Part shown: positions 45,580-57,787 of the stretch, in pieces
How positions within the stretch are numbered: the stretch's first letter is position 1
How the letters are laid out: each line of letters begins with the position of its first letter
Origin: Acanthosoma haemorrhoidale
Taxonomy: Eukaryota > Arthropoda > Insecta > Hemiptera > Acanthosomatidae
Reading direction: 5' to 3'
NCBI GenBank assembly: GCA_930367205.1
Contig: OV884014.1
Coordinates: 110,373,138 to 110,437,137, forward strand
DNA: 64,000 nt
Notes under the pieces: model-generated
Told to the model about the DNA's origin: nothing
Databases searched by the model: none
What the model saw: only the letters and a program-made list of their open reading frames with translations
Position numbers and translations under genes: made by a program

Positions 45580-46640
45580 TATAATAATTTCAAGTAATTT
45601 ATTTTCGATGTCGTTTTTCCAAGGGTATGCCGGTTCTATTTGGTACCTATTTATTAAAGGGTCGTTCTATTTGTAGTGGGCCGCTGCCTCTTGTTATGAA
45701 AATTTGTTTTTTTTAAATGTTAATGGGTTTGTTGGTCACTATAAATATTTGATTGTAGATACGTTGTTGAGAATGTTGGGTTGCTTAGCTCTCGGTTTCA
45801 ACTAGTTCTTGGGGAAGTGGAAGGCTGTCTTCTAAGTCTTTTAGGGTTTGTTCCAGTTTCAGTTAATAATTTGTCTAACTCTCCGTCTGTATCTATTTCT
45901 TCGATACCGTTTAATTATTATTTGTATTATTTTCAATTTTACACGACTCAATGCATCTGCTACAGTTAGTTCTTCCTTCTACATCATTAATTTCGAAATC
46001 AAACTTATTTATCAGGCAAATCCATTTCATTATCCTTGTGTTATTATTTTTCATAGAAAAAAATCGTTTGAATTATAAATATCTGCCCATAAACATATAG
46101 TTTAAAGGTTTTGCAAGCATAAATAATAGTAAACAATTCTTCTTGCGTAGTTGAATATTTTGGTTCTGTCTTTAGTATTGTTTTAGAAGCAAAAGCGATT
46201 GGGTGATCCCTCCCTTCGGAAAGTTGAGAAACTAGTGCTCCAACTGCCATATTACTTGCGTCGGTTGTTAAAATGATTTGCTCCGAAAAGTCGGGATGTG
46301 TTTAGATTTGAGAATTGATCAATAATGCTTTAAGATTTTCAAACGCGTGTCTGTATGTCTCCGGATTTATAGTTTCTTCAGATTTCCTTAAATATTATGA
46401 CAGTGGTTGAGCTATGTGGGCATAACTTTTAATATCCTGGGCTAGGGGACTTTTTCAACAGTTTCTAATTTTCTCGGGCCAGTTTTTATACCTTCTGATG
46501 TTAGAATATGTCCTAGAAATGGTAATTCAGTTTTGTCAAGTTGTATCATGTTATCAAGTCAAGTTAAATGTATACTTAAAAGTTAGGTGTATTACTAAGT
46601 AAAGACTTCATGGCTCTTTTAAATGTTGGTAGTGTTTTTT
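45580..46640 (-). pseudogene. Errantivirus-like pol fragment (RT end, RNase H, linker)
   Basis: Read on the minus strand, the end of the polymerase domain appears around 46550-46420 (LPFLGHILTSEGIKTGPRKL across a frame break). An RNase H domain follows with TTDASNMAVGALVSQL and YSTTQEELFTIIYACKTFKL (ORF 46250-46044), then the connection region (about 46000-45780) with ELDKLL-type acidic linker. It ends abruptly near 45580. It complements the left arm, which lacks exactly this region, and overlaps 54246-55100 of the right arm in inverted orientation. Confidence 0.8.
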
Positions 46641-46654
46641 TAGCGTTATAAGTT

Positions 46655-46808
46655 ATTGGATCTCACGCTCTTCGTCAGCCTCCAGGGCTCGTATCCGGTG
46701 ACGTGGCTGACGGAGGAGCGTGGGGGACTTCCCAAGACTCCGCTTCCTCTTTCGCTTGCGAGGGAGGCAACAACCGTGTGGACTTGGGGGACCTCTGGGC
46801 TGTTTGTA
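46655..46808 (-). repeat. Dispersed repeat Z, copy 2
   Basis: Reverse complement of 22738-22885. It interrupts the continuity between the errantivirus-like fragment and repeat Y seen at 54240. Confidence 0.7.
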
Positions 46809-46859
46809 AAAAAACCCATTATTTTATGTTTCATAATTATCTGATTATCCTGCTTCAAT

Positions 46860-47345
46860 AAAAGACCGATTATGGCGTAATTAAGACAAATGCTGAAGGA
46901 CAGTGACCAAAGAATTATCCCAGGTCAAATATGTTAGTCCGCCATCTTTGGAGGCCATTTAGGCATGGTACGACCGCATTAGTTTATTTTTTGTAATTAA
47001 TAGTTGCAAGCAATACAATTATGTGAATTTTATAGCGATGGGGGGGGGGGGGGTCTTTCCCAGTAACTGCTAGGCCCTTGCAGTGTCTATGTCTAAAACA
47101 GATTTGCTCCTCTTGGAAATCCTGCCCCACTCCCCAAGAGGGACGGGACATGCGAAAGACGAGGTCTTTAAGCTGTAAATACGTATTATAAGACGTTTTA
47201 ATTGCCCTCGAGCATAAAAATAATACAGATTACCGAGGGGACTGAAATACATTGTTTTCATAACACTTACTGGGATTTTCTTTAAGGAGAGGCAAATTTG
47301 TACGAATTATCCGGAAATACGAATAATCGGGATTCCACTGTATAA
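46860..47345 (-). mobile_element. Repeat Y copy 2, with a pogo/Tigger-like terminus
   Basis: 46860-47130 is repeat Y reversed, with a 15-base G run near 47040. It ends at 47345 in aatcgggattccactg followed by ta, the reverse of tacagtggaatcccgatt at 54001. A CAGTGGAA...CGATTAT terminus next to TA is typical of pogo/Tigger-class elements. The opposite terminus is not clear, so this may be a MITE or a solo end. Confidence 0.5.
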
Positions 47346-47720
47346 TAAATAATATGATCACACCACAAATATAATGAGGGATTTTAAAGAATGGGATAAT
47401 AAACTAAAATGGTAATCCCCTCTCAACTTCTGTTCTTCCTATTTTTTAACAGGAACATTTCATCAACATCTCCGAGCGAATTCTAAACCAACCTGCCTAA
47501 CTATGTGATAACTTTATGACAACACTAAAGTTAAGTAATGTTCATGCAAATGGATTTGTTGTAATAGACCCTTGACTATAAATGATAAAACAGTTAATGA
47601 CCCCAGTCTAAGGCAATGGAATACCACGTGGTAAAAAACTTTAACGGGTCTCATTATATCATTCTTTAAGAAAATAAATTATTCATATTTTTATAATGTT
47701 TTCTTTTTCACACCATGCAG
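47346..47720. repeat. Inverted-repeat arm matching 53630-54000
   Basis: Reverse complement of 53630-54000, with shared landmarks such as ccattgccttaggctgggg and ggtttagaattcgctcggag (as read in the right copy). Non-coding. Confidence 0.8.
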
Positions 47721-47849
47721 CTTCTGCCTAATTTGATTGGTTTAGGTCGCGGATAAATTTTTTCGTACTTTCAATCAACCAGTTTCCGTGATCTGTCTTC
47801 TCCAGCGGGTGAGAACTACGGTGTTTATCAATTTACTTACCCATTATGG

Positions 47850-48698
47850 GAGTTTTATAGGAAGACTTACTTTATTGTGATAAAATAACAATCTGCCTCA
47901 TTGGGCAATAAGTAATTGTGATAAATGATCTCATTCATACATATGGCTGAGTTAGCGTTTGTCTTAAATATTGCTGTGAGGTTCATATCCTCGACGAGTT
48001 TTAATCGAGACCAAAATTGACAGTTAAATTTAAATTTCATTTTTTATTGTCGATGGTGATGGCCATTAAACGTTCTTCATATCCTATTCTCCTACCCAGG
48101 CTTCACACAACCTTTCCTTCAATGTATTCCACAAGATCAAGAACTGATGTTGAAAAACTGGAGTTTTTTCGTAATCATTGCTTTCTCTTGGAACCTCCAA
48201 CAGACTTGTTTTATGATTAGATAAATTTATTTTATCTTCACTGTGGTTAATTTACTCCCAAATCCCAACCCAAGAAGGCATTGCGTTTCCACTGCTATAT
48301 TTTTCTTAACGAGTGTCAGAACTCAAAAGCAGATGGGTTATCATTATCACTTCCTCTCTTTCTCATTTACCCAACAACTTTTCTAACTGGTCTTGACTTA
48401 TTTTGTCCATGGGTATATAGTTTAAAAAGTTTGTCCTGTTTTACAAATCTGTCATGCACGATGAGCATACTATTGATACTAACATGATGATAACCAATAT
48501 GATTGTTATTGAAGCTGAAAATCAAAGTTTTAGATAAATATTATTTCATACAGTTGTTACATACCTATATAAAAGATGATAATAATGTCTATTTGTTCTG
48601 TAAGGGTTAATTTTTTTCCCGGGGATATCGAAATTTTTTCTTTATAGAAATAATACCCATCAGTATTAGCAAAAGAAGAGGAATTTATGAATCGGCCG
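47850..48698 (+). mobile_element. DNA transposon T copy B, left terminal inverted repeat
   Basis: This matches 50351-51113 in reverse complement from gggagttttatagg (about 47850) to gaatttatgaatcggcc (48698). The left arm carries roughly 130 extra bases near 47895-47995, part of which (aagtaattgtgataaatgat) also occurs at 22659. Confidence 0.85.
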
Positions 48699-50345
48699 AG
48701 GAAAGCACTACTAATTCAAGATTGCTAAACACTAAGAGGAGAATTAGAATTTGGGAATTAATTGATTCAACGACTGACGAAGACGATGTTACTAATTTTT
48801 GATCACATTATGAAAATAATGATCAGAAGATTAGGAAAGGTATAAGAAATAAAAAAAATAGTATACAAAAACTGGAAATATTATTATTCCTGCTAAGAAA
48901 TTCGAAAATAAGGATTTCAAATGTAAGATAGTGTGCAAGATTCGTAAATATTACAGAGAGTGATCCAATATCCTGTATTAATTTATTTGGGAAATGGGGG
49001 ATTTCAACAAACAAAATACATTCTTGTGCGCATTTACTCACCGTACCCTGGCCAATAAAAAGAAGGCGAGGCAGAAATTTTATGGGATCAGCCAGAGATT
49101 GTAGTTGTAAATACTTTTATAATATGAAAAAAGAAAGCATTGCGGTACGTAAAAAGTTCTTTACAGAAACATTCGATATAACTATAGGCAGACTACATAG
49201 GGCTCTCAAAGCAACGGTAATAGGAAAAGACTTAGGTGGAAAAATGAAAGGATCTTGCAGAAAGAGTAATGAGAAACTAGTGGATGCCGTAAAAGATCAT
49301 ATAAAAAATTTCCCACGCTATGAAAGCCATTACACGCCTTCTGAAAATCCAAACAGAAAATACCTGAGTTCTGATTTCAACTTAAGAAAAATGTACAACT
49401 TGTATGTCAAAAAAGCAAATATAAAGGAACATTTTTAAGAATAATTTTAATTAAAGTTTTCATCACCCACATAAAGATACATGAGAAAAAAGCGATTTCC
49501 TAAATATGAAAATTAAAGTTACCGAAGACTTTAATGAAGAAAGCAGCCTTTTAGAAGAACATACATACATTTAAGCAATGCAGAACTGGCTCGAAAAGCT
49601 TTAAAGGAAGATCAAACTTAGCATCAACGAACCCAGATAAATATTTCCTTTGATCTACAAAAGGCACTTCCATATCCCAAATTATCGGTTTCTGTTGAAT
49701 ACTATCAGCGAAATATGTATGTTCTTAATGAAGGTTTCCATAATTTTCTTGATAACAGAATTTATATGTACGCATGGGAGGAATCTGTAGCATCTAGAGG
49801 TGTGGACGAAACAGCTTCTTGCTGCCTGAAGCACATTCAGAATGTTACAGACCAAGATCATGTTGTAGCATACAGTGACATGTGTGCCGGAAAGAACCGA
49901 AATATTAAGCTCCCACTGAAGTGGTTGAGGATGGTTCAATCAGCTGATAATAACATAAACGTTATTGACCACAAACTTTTATTGCATCATATCTCATCAT
50001 TTCTTCCAAACGACAGAGATATTAGAGTTGAGGAAACAGCATTAAAGAAAACGGATCAATTATATACTGCTCAAGACGAAGGAAATATGTTGGATGAGGT
50101 TTAAAAGGGATGAACCGCACGAACTTTTTTACAAAACTAGTATGGAAGAAAATGCTCCATTTAAAATAATTTTTATTTTGAAAAAAGGAAGACCTAAAAA
50201 CCTCAGGAAAATTACTCTTGCCACTGTATAACACTTCAAGACCTATAACAAAAGACAAATACAGCGATATGATGAGTTTACTGGCTTACATTCCACCTAT
50301 TTACCATGACTACTTCACTATGCTAACTGTAAAGGAGAATTAAGT
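48699..50345 (+). pseudogene. Transposase remnant of DNA transposon T, copy B
   Basis: Collinear with copy A at 36820-38463. The longest frame, 49082-49438 (118 codons), includes MKKESIAVRKKFFTETFDIT and HIKNFPRYESHYTPSE. 49715-50104 (129 codons) includes MYAWEESVASRGVDETASC and the conserved YSDMCAGKNRNIKLPLKWL. Copy B keeps YSDM and CCLKH open where copy A has stops, so the two copies carry different lesions. Several frame changes upstream (about 48780-49080) still break the gene. The acidic residues in WEE and SDM are candidates for the DDE triad of an RNase H-fold transposase. Family assignment is uncertain. Confidence 0.72.
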
Positions 50346-50350
50346 TTGAT

Positions 50351-51113
50351 AGGCCGATTCATAAATTCCTCTTCTTTTTCTAATACTCATGGGTCTAATT
50401 TCTATAAAGAAAAAATGTCGATATCCCCGGGAAAAAAATTAACTCTTACAGAACAAATAGACATTATTATCATCTTTTATATAGGTATGTAACAATTGTA
50501 TGAAATAATATTTATCTAAAACTTTGATTTTCAGCTTCAATAACAATCATATTAGTTATCATCATGTTAGTATCAATAGTATGCTCAACGTGCATGACAG
50601 ATTTGTAAAACAGGACAAACTTTTTAAACTGTATACCCATGGACAAAATAAGTCAAGACCAGTTAGATTTGTTGGGTTAAATGAGAAAGAGAGGAAGTGA
50701 TAATGATAACCCATCTGCTTTTGAGTTTTGACACTCGTTAAGAAAAATAAACGCAATGCCTTCTTGGGTTGGGATTTGGGAGTAAATTAACCAAAGTGAA
50801 GATAAAATAAATTTATCTAATCAAAAAACAAGTCTGTTGAGTTTCCAAGAAAGCAATGAAGACGAAAAAACTCCAGTTTTTCAACATCAGTTCTTGATCT
50901 TGTGGAATACATTGGAGGGAAGGTTGTGCGAAGCCTGGGTAGGAGAATAGGATATGAAGAACGTTTAATGGCCATCACCATCGACAATAAAAAATGAAAT
51001 TTAAATTTAACTGTCAATTTTGGTCTCGATTAAAACTCATCATATAACTCAGCCAGTCAGATTGTTATTTTATCACAATAAAGTTTATATGTTCCTATAA
51101 AACTCAGCCATTA
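50351..51113 (-). mobile_element. DNA transposon T copy B, right terminal inverted repeat
   Basis: Inner edge ggccgattcataaattc, outer edge aaaactcagccattac. The next bases (caccacgtgttg) are gag sequence of the errantivirus-like element, homologous to about 28690-28710 on the minus strand. The transposon therefore sits within or against that gag. Confidence 0.85.
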
Positions 51114-52080
51114 CACCACGTGTTGTTCTATTCACTAACTCATACTTATGCGAGACGAATATTTACTGAGAATCGCGTAGCAGGAGGAGACAAAACAAAA
51201 ATGATGACCTGTCGTCACGAAGAAATCACAAACGAATGCCAGAAAAAACTACCTAAAGACTAAACATTCTTCTTAACAACTTGTAAAAGATTAACAAAGA
51301 TTAGACAACTTAAAAATACCCTCATGCGTGATGGTGCAGATATATTAGATGTCCAAAAGACAACACATAGAACCAATTCTAACAATACAACACCAAACAA
51401 TTCAAATTACAAAAGAAAAAACCGCGAATAATACATTATACAGAAAACGATGACAAAGACACGCCAATTGCACAGATAACCGACCAACCAAATTATCTAG
51501 AAACAAAATTTGAACATTTTTTAAATTTCGCAGAGAACAGATCCACCGTCCAATGTAGAGCTGAATATGACCTAAATTACTCCGATTCATTGCCCCAAAT
51601 GAAGAACAACACCGGGTCTAAACGGCTTATTGACACTGGCGCGTCTAAGAATCATATATTTCTGACATCTTTACCATAAGGATGTCAAATTATTTCCGAA
51701 GAATTTATCACGAAAACACCAGTGGGGTGAAGGAACAGAGAGTGCTATAATTGATCTCATCAGTAAATAGGGAAAAATAATACAAATTGATGAAGAAAAA
51801 TTAAGCTCCGCAAATTTATTAAACATAAAATAACCACAAAAAATGAAGCGCGGACTTATTGCCGAAACTACAGTTGTCCTGTCCAGTTCTCGGCTCAAAT
51901 TCATGAACAAGTGGAAAAAGTATTACAAAACAGAATTATACGCGAGAGTAATTCACCATACAACTCCCCTGTTTGGAAATCCGCTAAGAAAATGTGGAAT
52001 AAAAAAGAGATCGTATTGTTACAGATTATAGAAAAATTAATGACATCACCAGGATCTCGAACTCTTCAGGACTCTTAAAT
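51114..52080 (+). pseudogene. Errantivirus-like gag end, protease and start of RT
   Basis: The plus strand reads a gag C-terminal stretch homologous to 28557-28720, then an aspartic protease active site (RLIDTGASKNHIFLTS, about 51625-51680). The N-terminal end of the polymerase follows (VEKVLQNRIIRESNSPYNSP, about 51905-51965, then EIVLLQIIEKLM). Stops and frameshifts are frequent. After about 52080 the sequence no longer follows pol. Confidence 0.75.
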
Positions 52081-52099
52081 AGACAGCGCAGCACTTTTA

Positions 52100-53591
52100 T
52101 TGAAATATTACCAAACTTAAATAATCAAAACTTAACGAATTACACTTACAATTACAAACAAACTAACATTAGCGACTATTGCTCATAATAATACTCTAAA
52201 CTACTAGACTAAGTCAAATTTGATATTTCTATTTTTGCCAATATTCAAACCACCATAACGGAACATTATGCTCAAAAATATCATGATGGAAATAAAATAA
52301 TTCTTGACGTTATAAACCATGAAAAGGACAAGAAGACCCTCCTCAGCTAAATGACGAACAAATATTTATAAAGCCTATGTATAAATATGTATAATAAATA
52401 AGTATAAAACACAGAAAATCCCAATAAACCAGTTATACTATTAAAACAACTCATATAAATCACATAAAATGACCAAGGAAACAATACTTAAAACCAACCA
52501 CTGTTTCAGATCATAAAGAACACCCCACTTCTGATTACAGCACGGACTGAAATAACCGCATTGAGAACTACAGACTTAATAACGTAAAATAAATTTAAAA
52601 CTATCATAAAACATATCATTTTTACAACTTAACACCGCTAAAGAAAAATTGATTAATAACCAACATTAAAATTATCACAAACCTTTGTATCATATATCCA
52701 CTATTGTATCATGTCGTTTACACTATGTATCAAATATTCATTGACATTATTAACAATGCTCGATACAAAATAAAGTTTATGAACATAAATAACCCTAGGG
52801 TTGAAAGATGTTTAATTAATGGGCTAGGAACCGCCATCAGCTGGTTGAGGGGCAATATGAATGATGATGTCAAACAGCATTATGATAACGCTATTACAGA
52901 AATTGAACAGAATAATTGTGCAGCAGGACACAGTATAGAAACCACAATAAATATTAACAAAAATATAATGGAATTATATAAAAATGACATAGCAATGAAT
53001 AGTGTTCCCTTCAATAAAGGACGAAGAAATGTTGAAATATTAAATAAGGAAACTGATTTTCAAGACATGTAAAGAACATTCTATATATATACTTGGACAT
53101 GTAAAGTACATTCTATATATATACTTGGACATGTAAAGAACATTCTATATATATACTTGGACATGTAAAGTACATTCTGTATATATACTTGAATATGTAT
53201 ATAATAAAATTAATGATTTAACACTGACTTTTTAATGGTGCAAACTAGGAATTAGTGTCACAGGTGACAACATATAATAAGCCTATAAAAGCCTCAAGTT
53301 TTATGGTTAATGAGCAAACTCCACTGTACAATTAAATCCAATATAATAAACATATTTGTCTCATTTCCAGCAACTATGAAGAGAAATGAACACTTTGAGT
53401 ATTACAAAAATTATTGTTATTATGAAAAACAATCAATGAAATCCACCTGTCTATATTTAATCGATCATTATTATTGCATCAAGCCTACATTTTATAAAAA
53501 TCCTTTCATATTTAACCTTGTTAATTATAGTAAATTAAAACATTGTACTAGTTTTAAAAATCCTGATATCGCCTATATAGACTATTTTTAA
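52100..53591 (+). pseudogene. Errantivirus/baculovirus-F-type env-like remnant
   Basis: The frame 52704-53072 contains a dibasic RVER followed by CLINGLGTAISWLRGN, which resembles the furin cleavage site and fusion-peptide region of F-type envelope proteins, then YDNAI and helical sequence. After a four-copy 32-bp tandem repeat, 53310-53591 continues with SKLHCTIKSNIINIFVSFP and a cysteine-bearing segment, again env-like. Upstream (about 52100-52340) broken frames may be the env N-terminal part. This is a second env copy, distinct from 56270-56963. Stops and the inserted repeat make it defective. Confidence 0.6.
53066..53195 (+). repeat. 32-bp tandem repeat, four copies
   Basis: The unit is acatgtaaag followed by a/tacattctat and a TA-rich tail ending acttgg. 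It expands at the stop codon of the first env-like frame. Confidence 0.9.
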
Positions 53592-53629
53592 CTTGACGAA
53601 TACACCTAAAAACATAATTGTAAAATAAG

Positions 53630-54245
53630 AAACATTATAAAACAATAAACGAATAAAAAATGAACAATTTATCTTCTTAATGGATGATATAATGAGACCC
53701 GTTAAAGTTTTTTACCACGTGGTATTCCATTGCCTTAGGCTGGGGTCACCAACTGTTTTATCATTGATAGTTAAGGGTCTATTACAACAAATCCATTCGC
53801 ATAAACATTACTTAACTTTAGTGTTATCATAATGTTATCACATAACTAGGCAGGTTGGTTTAGAATTCGCTCGGAGATGTTGATGAAACGTTCCCTGTTA
53901 AAAAATAGGAAGAACAGAGTTGAGAGGGTTAAGCATTTTATTTTATTATCCCATTCTTTAAAATCTTTCATTATATTTGTGGTGTGATCATATTATTTAT
54001 TATACAGTGGAATCCCGATTATTCCTATTTCCGGATAAGTCCCTAGTGCAAATCCCGGTAAACGGTATAAAAACAATGCATTTCATCTATTCGGTACCGG
54101 TAAATGGCCTCCAAAGATGGCGGACTAACATATTTGACTTGGGATAATTCTTTGGTCACTGTCCTTCAGCGTTTGTCTTAATTACGCCATAATCGGTCTT
54201 TTATTGAAGCAGGATAGTCAGATAATTATAAAACATAAAATAATG
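53630..54245 (+). repeat. Inverted-repeat arm with pogo-like end and repeat Y copy 3
   Basis: 53630-54000 is the reverse of 47346-47720. 54001-54070 begins tacagtggaatcccgatt, the reverse of the terminus at 47345. 54095-54245 is repeat Y (same orientation as 11620-11775), with an internal deletion relative to 46860-47130. It then passes into errantivirus-like pol DNA. Confidence 0.75.
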
Positions 54246-54830
54246 GGCTTTTAACACTAAAAAAACACTACCAAAATTTAAAAGAACCATGAATTCTTTA
54301 CTTAGTAATACACCTAACTCATCAGTATACTTTGATAATAGAATTATATTTTTTGTTAACTTGACTTGATAACATGATACAACTTGACAAAACTGAATTC
54401 TTTCACGCTGAATTACCATTTCTAGGACATATTCTAACATCAGAAGGTATAAAAACTGGCCCGAGAAAATTAGAAACTGTTGAAAAAGTCCCCTTGCCCA
54501 GGATATTAAGTCCCCTTGAAAAATAAATTAAAATATTTCTAAGCTTAACAAGATATTATCGGAAACTTATCAACAGTTATGCCCACATAGCTCAACCACT
54601 GTCATAATGTTTAAGGAAATCGGAATAAACTATAAATCCGGAGACATACAGACACGCGTTTGAAAATCTTAAAGCATTATTGATCAATTCTCAAATCTAA
54701 ACATATCCCGACTTTTTGGAGCAAATCATTTTAACAACCGACGCAAGTAATATGGCAGTTGGAGCAGTAGTTTCTCAACTTTCCGAAGGGAGGGATCACC
54801 CAATCGCTTATAAATAACACAAATAATAAT
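54246..54830 (+). pseudogene. Errantivirus-like RT end and RNase H start, right copy
   Basis: The plus strand reads LPFLGHILTSEGIKTGPRKL (about 54413-54472) and, near 54720-54830, TTDASNMAVGAVVSQLSEGR. It is the inverted counterpart of 46250-46640. At about 54830 it breaks off within RNase H and jumps to the downstream linker. Confidence 0.75.
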
Positions 54831-56270
54831 TAAACGGTATCGAAGAAATAGATACAGACGGAGAGTTAGACAAATTATTAACTGAAACTGGAACAAACCC
54901 TAAAAGACTTAGAAGACAGCCTTCCACTTCCCCAAGAACTAGTTGAAACCGAGAGCTTGGCAACCCAACATTCTCAACAACGTAGCTACAATCAAATATC
55001 TATAGTGACCAACAAACCCATTAACATTTGAAAAAATCAAATTTTCATAACAAGAGGTAGTGGCCCACTACAAATAGAACGACCTTTTAATAAATTAGGG
55101 TACCAAATAGAATCAGCATACTTTTGGAAACACGACATCGAAAATAAATTACTAGAAATTATTAAACCGAACTGTGCATATGTCGTGCATTGCGAACCTA
55201 ATATAGAAACTGTTCGAAATGAATACGAAGACATGTTCAATAATTTATCGCGAATAGTTGAAGGAAAATTCCCAACAGTCAAGATAAAACGTTACACTAG
55301 TAAACTGATAGACGTACTAGAAGATACAAAGAAAAAGGAACTCATTCAGAATTATCAAGTAGGAAAATCCTTTCACAGAAGCGGTTTAATGGAAATATAT
55401 GAGAAACTAAAACGATATGAAAGATATAATAACCGACTTTATCAATAAATGTGCAACATGTGCTAAAACTAAATATGAACGTAAACCAGTGAAAACTAAA
55501 TATCAAATAACACCCACCCCGGGAAAGACCATTCGAATATTTAATGATAGATACTTTACATTATGAACAAGCCTTTATAATAACTATTATAGACACCTTC
55601 TCTAAACGACTTTATGCAGAAAGAATTAAAACGCTAATAACATATTTCATGTAATAACTAAATACTTAGCAATCTTCCCGACACCCATTAAAATAGCAAT
55701 GGATCAAGGTCCTGAATATAAAAACAATCTCATTCAGAATCTTTTTAAAAGTCTCGGTATAGAATGTCACTATAGAGTATCAAATAATTCTAACTCCTCA
55801 GGAATACTAAATCAAACCCATTCCACTTTAATCGAGCTATTAAGAGTAATAAAAGAAGAGAATCCATAAAACGGACCTGAAACTAGTTTAAACTTCACGA
55901 CAATGGCCTTTAATGAAACACTAAATAAAAACTTAAAATTAGCACCTAACGAGATAATTTTTGAAAAATTATTGGACTTGTACTGATTGGAGACCAATTA
56001 GTACAAAAATGAAAGATTAAATGTAGTACACGAAAAAGTCTAACAAGAAATTGAAAAAGGAAAGGAAATTAGGTCAGGTAAGTTATATATAAATCGCGAA
56101 GACCCACCAGATCTAGAGGAACAACCTTATGTTAGAATTCGTACTAAAACAAAAATGAAAAAAGATATAAACCTGTTAGACAATTTTTTGACCAAAATAA
56201 GACTATAAGAGTAAACACTAACAATATTAGAAGACCAAGAAAGAAAAATAAGAGAAAATGTGCTTTAGTC
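54831..56270 (+). pseudogene. Errantivirus-like linker and integrase, right arm
   Basis: Collinear in inverted orientation with 28320-26895. It contains the linker (ELDKLLTETGTNPKRLRRQP), a pre-integrase segment (55185-55448, 87 codons), the zinc domain FINKCATCAKTKYERKPVKT (about 55440-55500), a broken catalytic core, and a basic C-terminal tail (about 56080-56260). Frame breaks partly differ from those of the left arm. Confidence 0.8.
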
Positions 56271-56963
56271 ACAGATGGTGGCAGAATGGAAATTGATTTG
56301 GACGCTCTTACTAGTTACTCCAATGACGCTTTCATATCAGATAACGCACCTAACAAACAAACAGATCTAAAACCAAATTATTATATTAGCGATGATATTG
56401 AAACATTATTTTTAACAAGTAAAATACATTGTGCAATAAAAAACAATACAATAGATTACATTCTAACTATTCCACTTAAAGGAGAAGTAATGAAAACAAT
56501 ATAGCTATTACCTGTACCATCGCTGAACGAAAACACTTATGTAACAGCTAGTATTCCTATTAAACCCATATTATTGTACATGCAACCTCTTATAGCCAAT
56601 GTATGTATAACTAAAGCCATTAGAAATAATATACATTCGTGTATAACTGTTAATTTAAGAAACAAAGAACCTATTGTAAAATCTATAGAAGATATTGATG
56701 TATATACAGCATTTAAACATACAAGTATTAGCCTTAAACAAAATGTATCTATACCCATTCCTATTCCTAAAATTTCCGTAATTAAGCTAAGACATAACGA
56801 ATCTTTTATAAATATAACTAGTAATAAGGATATTAGTATATCATTCCTATCATTTTCACATGAAATACTAACAATTAACCATACGAATGTCTCTTTTCAT
56901 GAATTACCATCTTTTGTTGTACCAACTAATATAAACCTCGTACCTCTAACACGGTATAGTTAA
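56270..56963 (+). pseudogene. Errantivirus-type env-like region, right arm
   Basis: Frames 56286-56504 and 56574-56963 match the left arm almost residue for residue, including TSKIHCAIKNNTIDYILTIP and the terminal FVVPTNINLVPLTR. Both arms share the stop between the two frames (after GEVMKTI), so that break predates the inversion. Several residue changes distinguish the arms (for example DSS versus HSC). Confidence 0.55.
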
Positions 56964-57676
56964 ATAGAAATTCCCAATATAATTCAAATTGTAAGTTTAA
57001 TAATTGTATTTAATCTTTTCTTGTATTAAGTAAACCTCAAGTATTCTGATTTAAGGAAATTCCTTAAAACAAGGCTTCAGCAACTTTCAGCACTACTAGC
57101 AATAGAAGCCATCTCGTTACAGACAACAGAGTTCTCCCAGGTGCTCCAATCTTCAAGGATCAGCAGTTATGTAATATATATAATCTTATTATTAACAAAT
57201 TGTACGATTATCAATAACATCCTAAGAACTGTATCTCTTAACTTATAATCAGCTCTTTTGTAATTATCAATAACTTATTTTCTTTTCCCAGACCTCCATT
57301 CTGAATATTTATCCCCAACGGCCATTCACTAATATCTATTCCCTTCAGCCACTCATTAGCCAAGGAAGGCGACGTGGGAAGATTCGCACTGTGACGGGGA
57401 GATGAGAAATGTTCACTAAATAATTTAAATTTATAGACCTATTGAAAAATTAGGTGATTAACTGCCTTTTGTTAGTGACTAATACAAATTTTAATTAATA
57501 GTGTGTTCACAATTTTTCTGTAGCCTTACATTATTGAAGGTGACGGAAGTTATACTTGACGCCTTAAAGGTCCAACCTTATGTAAACTAATGAGGTCAAT
57601 CTTAAATTAATGGTATAAATTATTAAATTAATGAACTCAATAATATGTAGGAAGTGGGTGGGGGTACCCTATAGCA
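56964..57676 (+). other. Non-coding segment between env-like region and charged ORF, right arm
   Basis: Inverted match to 25455-26171. See there for interpretation. Confidence 0.5.
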
Positions 57677-57787
57677 TTGACGAGGGTGGGAGGGGATGCT
57701 TTTCGTAGAGTGGGGGTTTACCTGCGGGACCCCCTTGTAAAGGCAGGTAAGGGGCAGTCGATCAGCAGTTGTCAGTGTAGTGAGATC

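Noticed and set aside
47040..47055. 15-base G run as a regulatory element
   Set aside because: The homologous site at about 11509-11530 has interrupted C runs of different length; more likely slippage or sequencing error.
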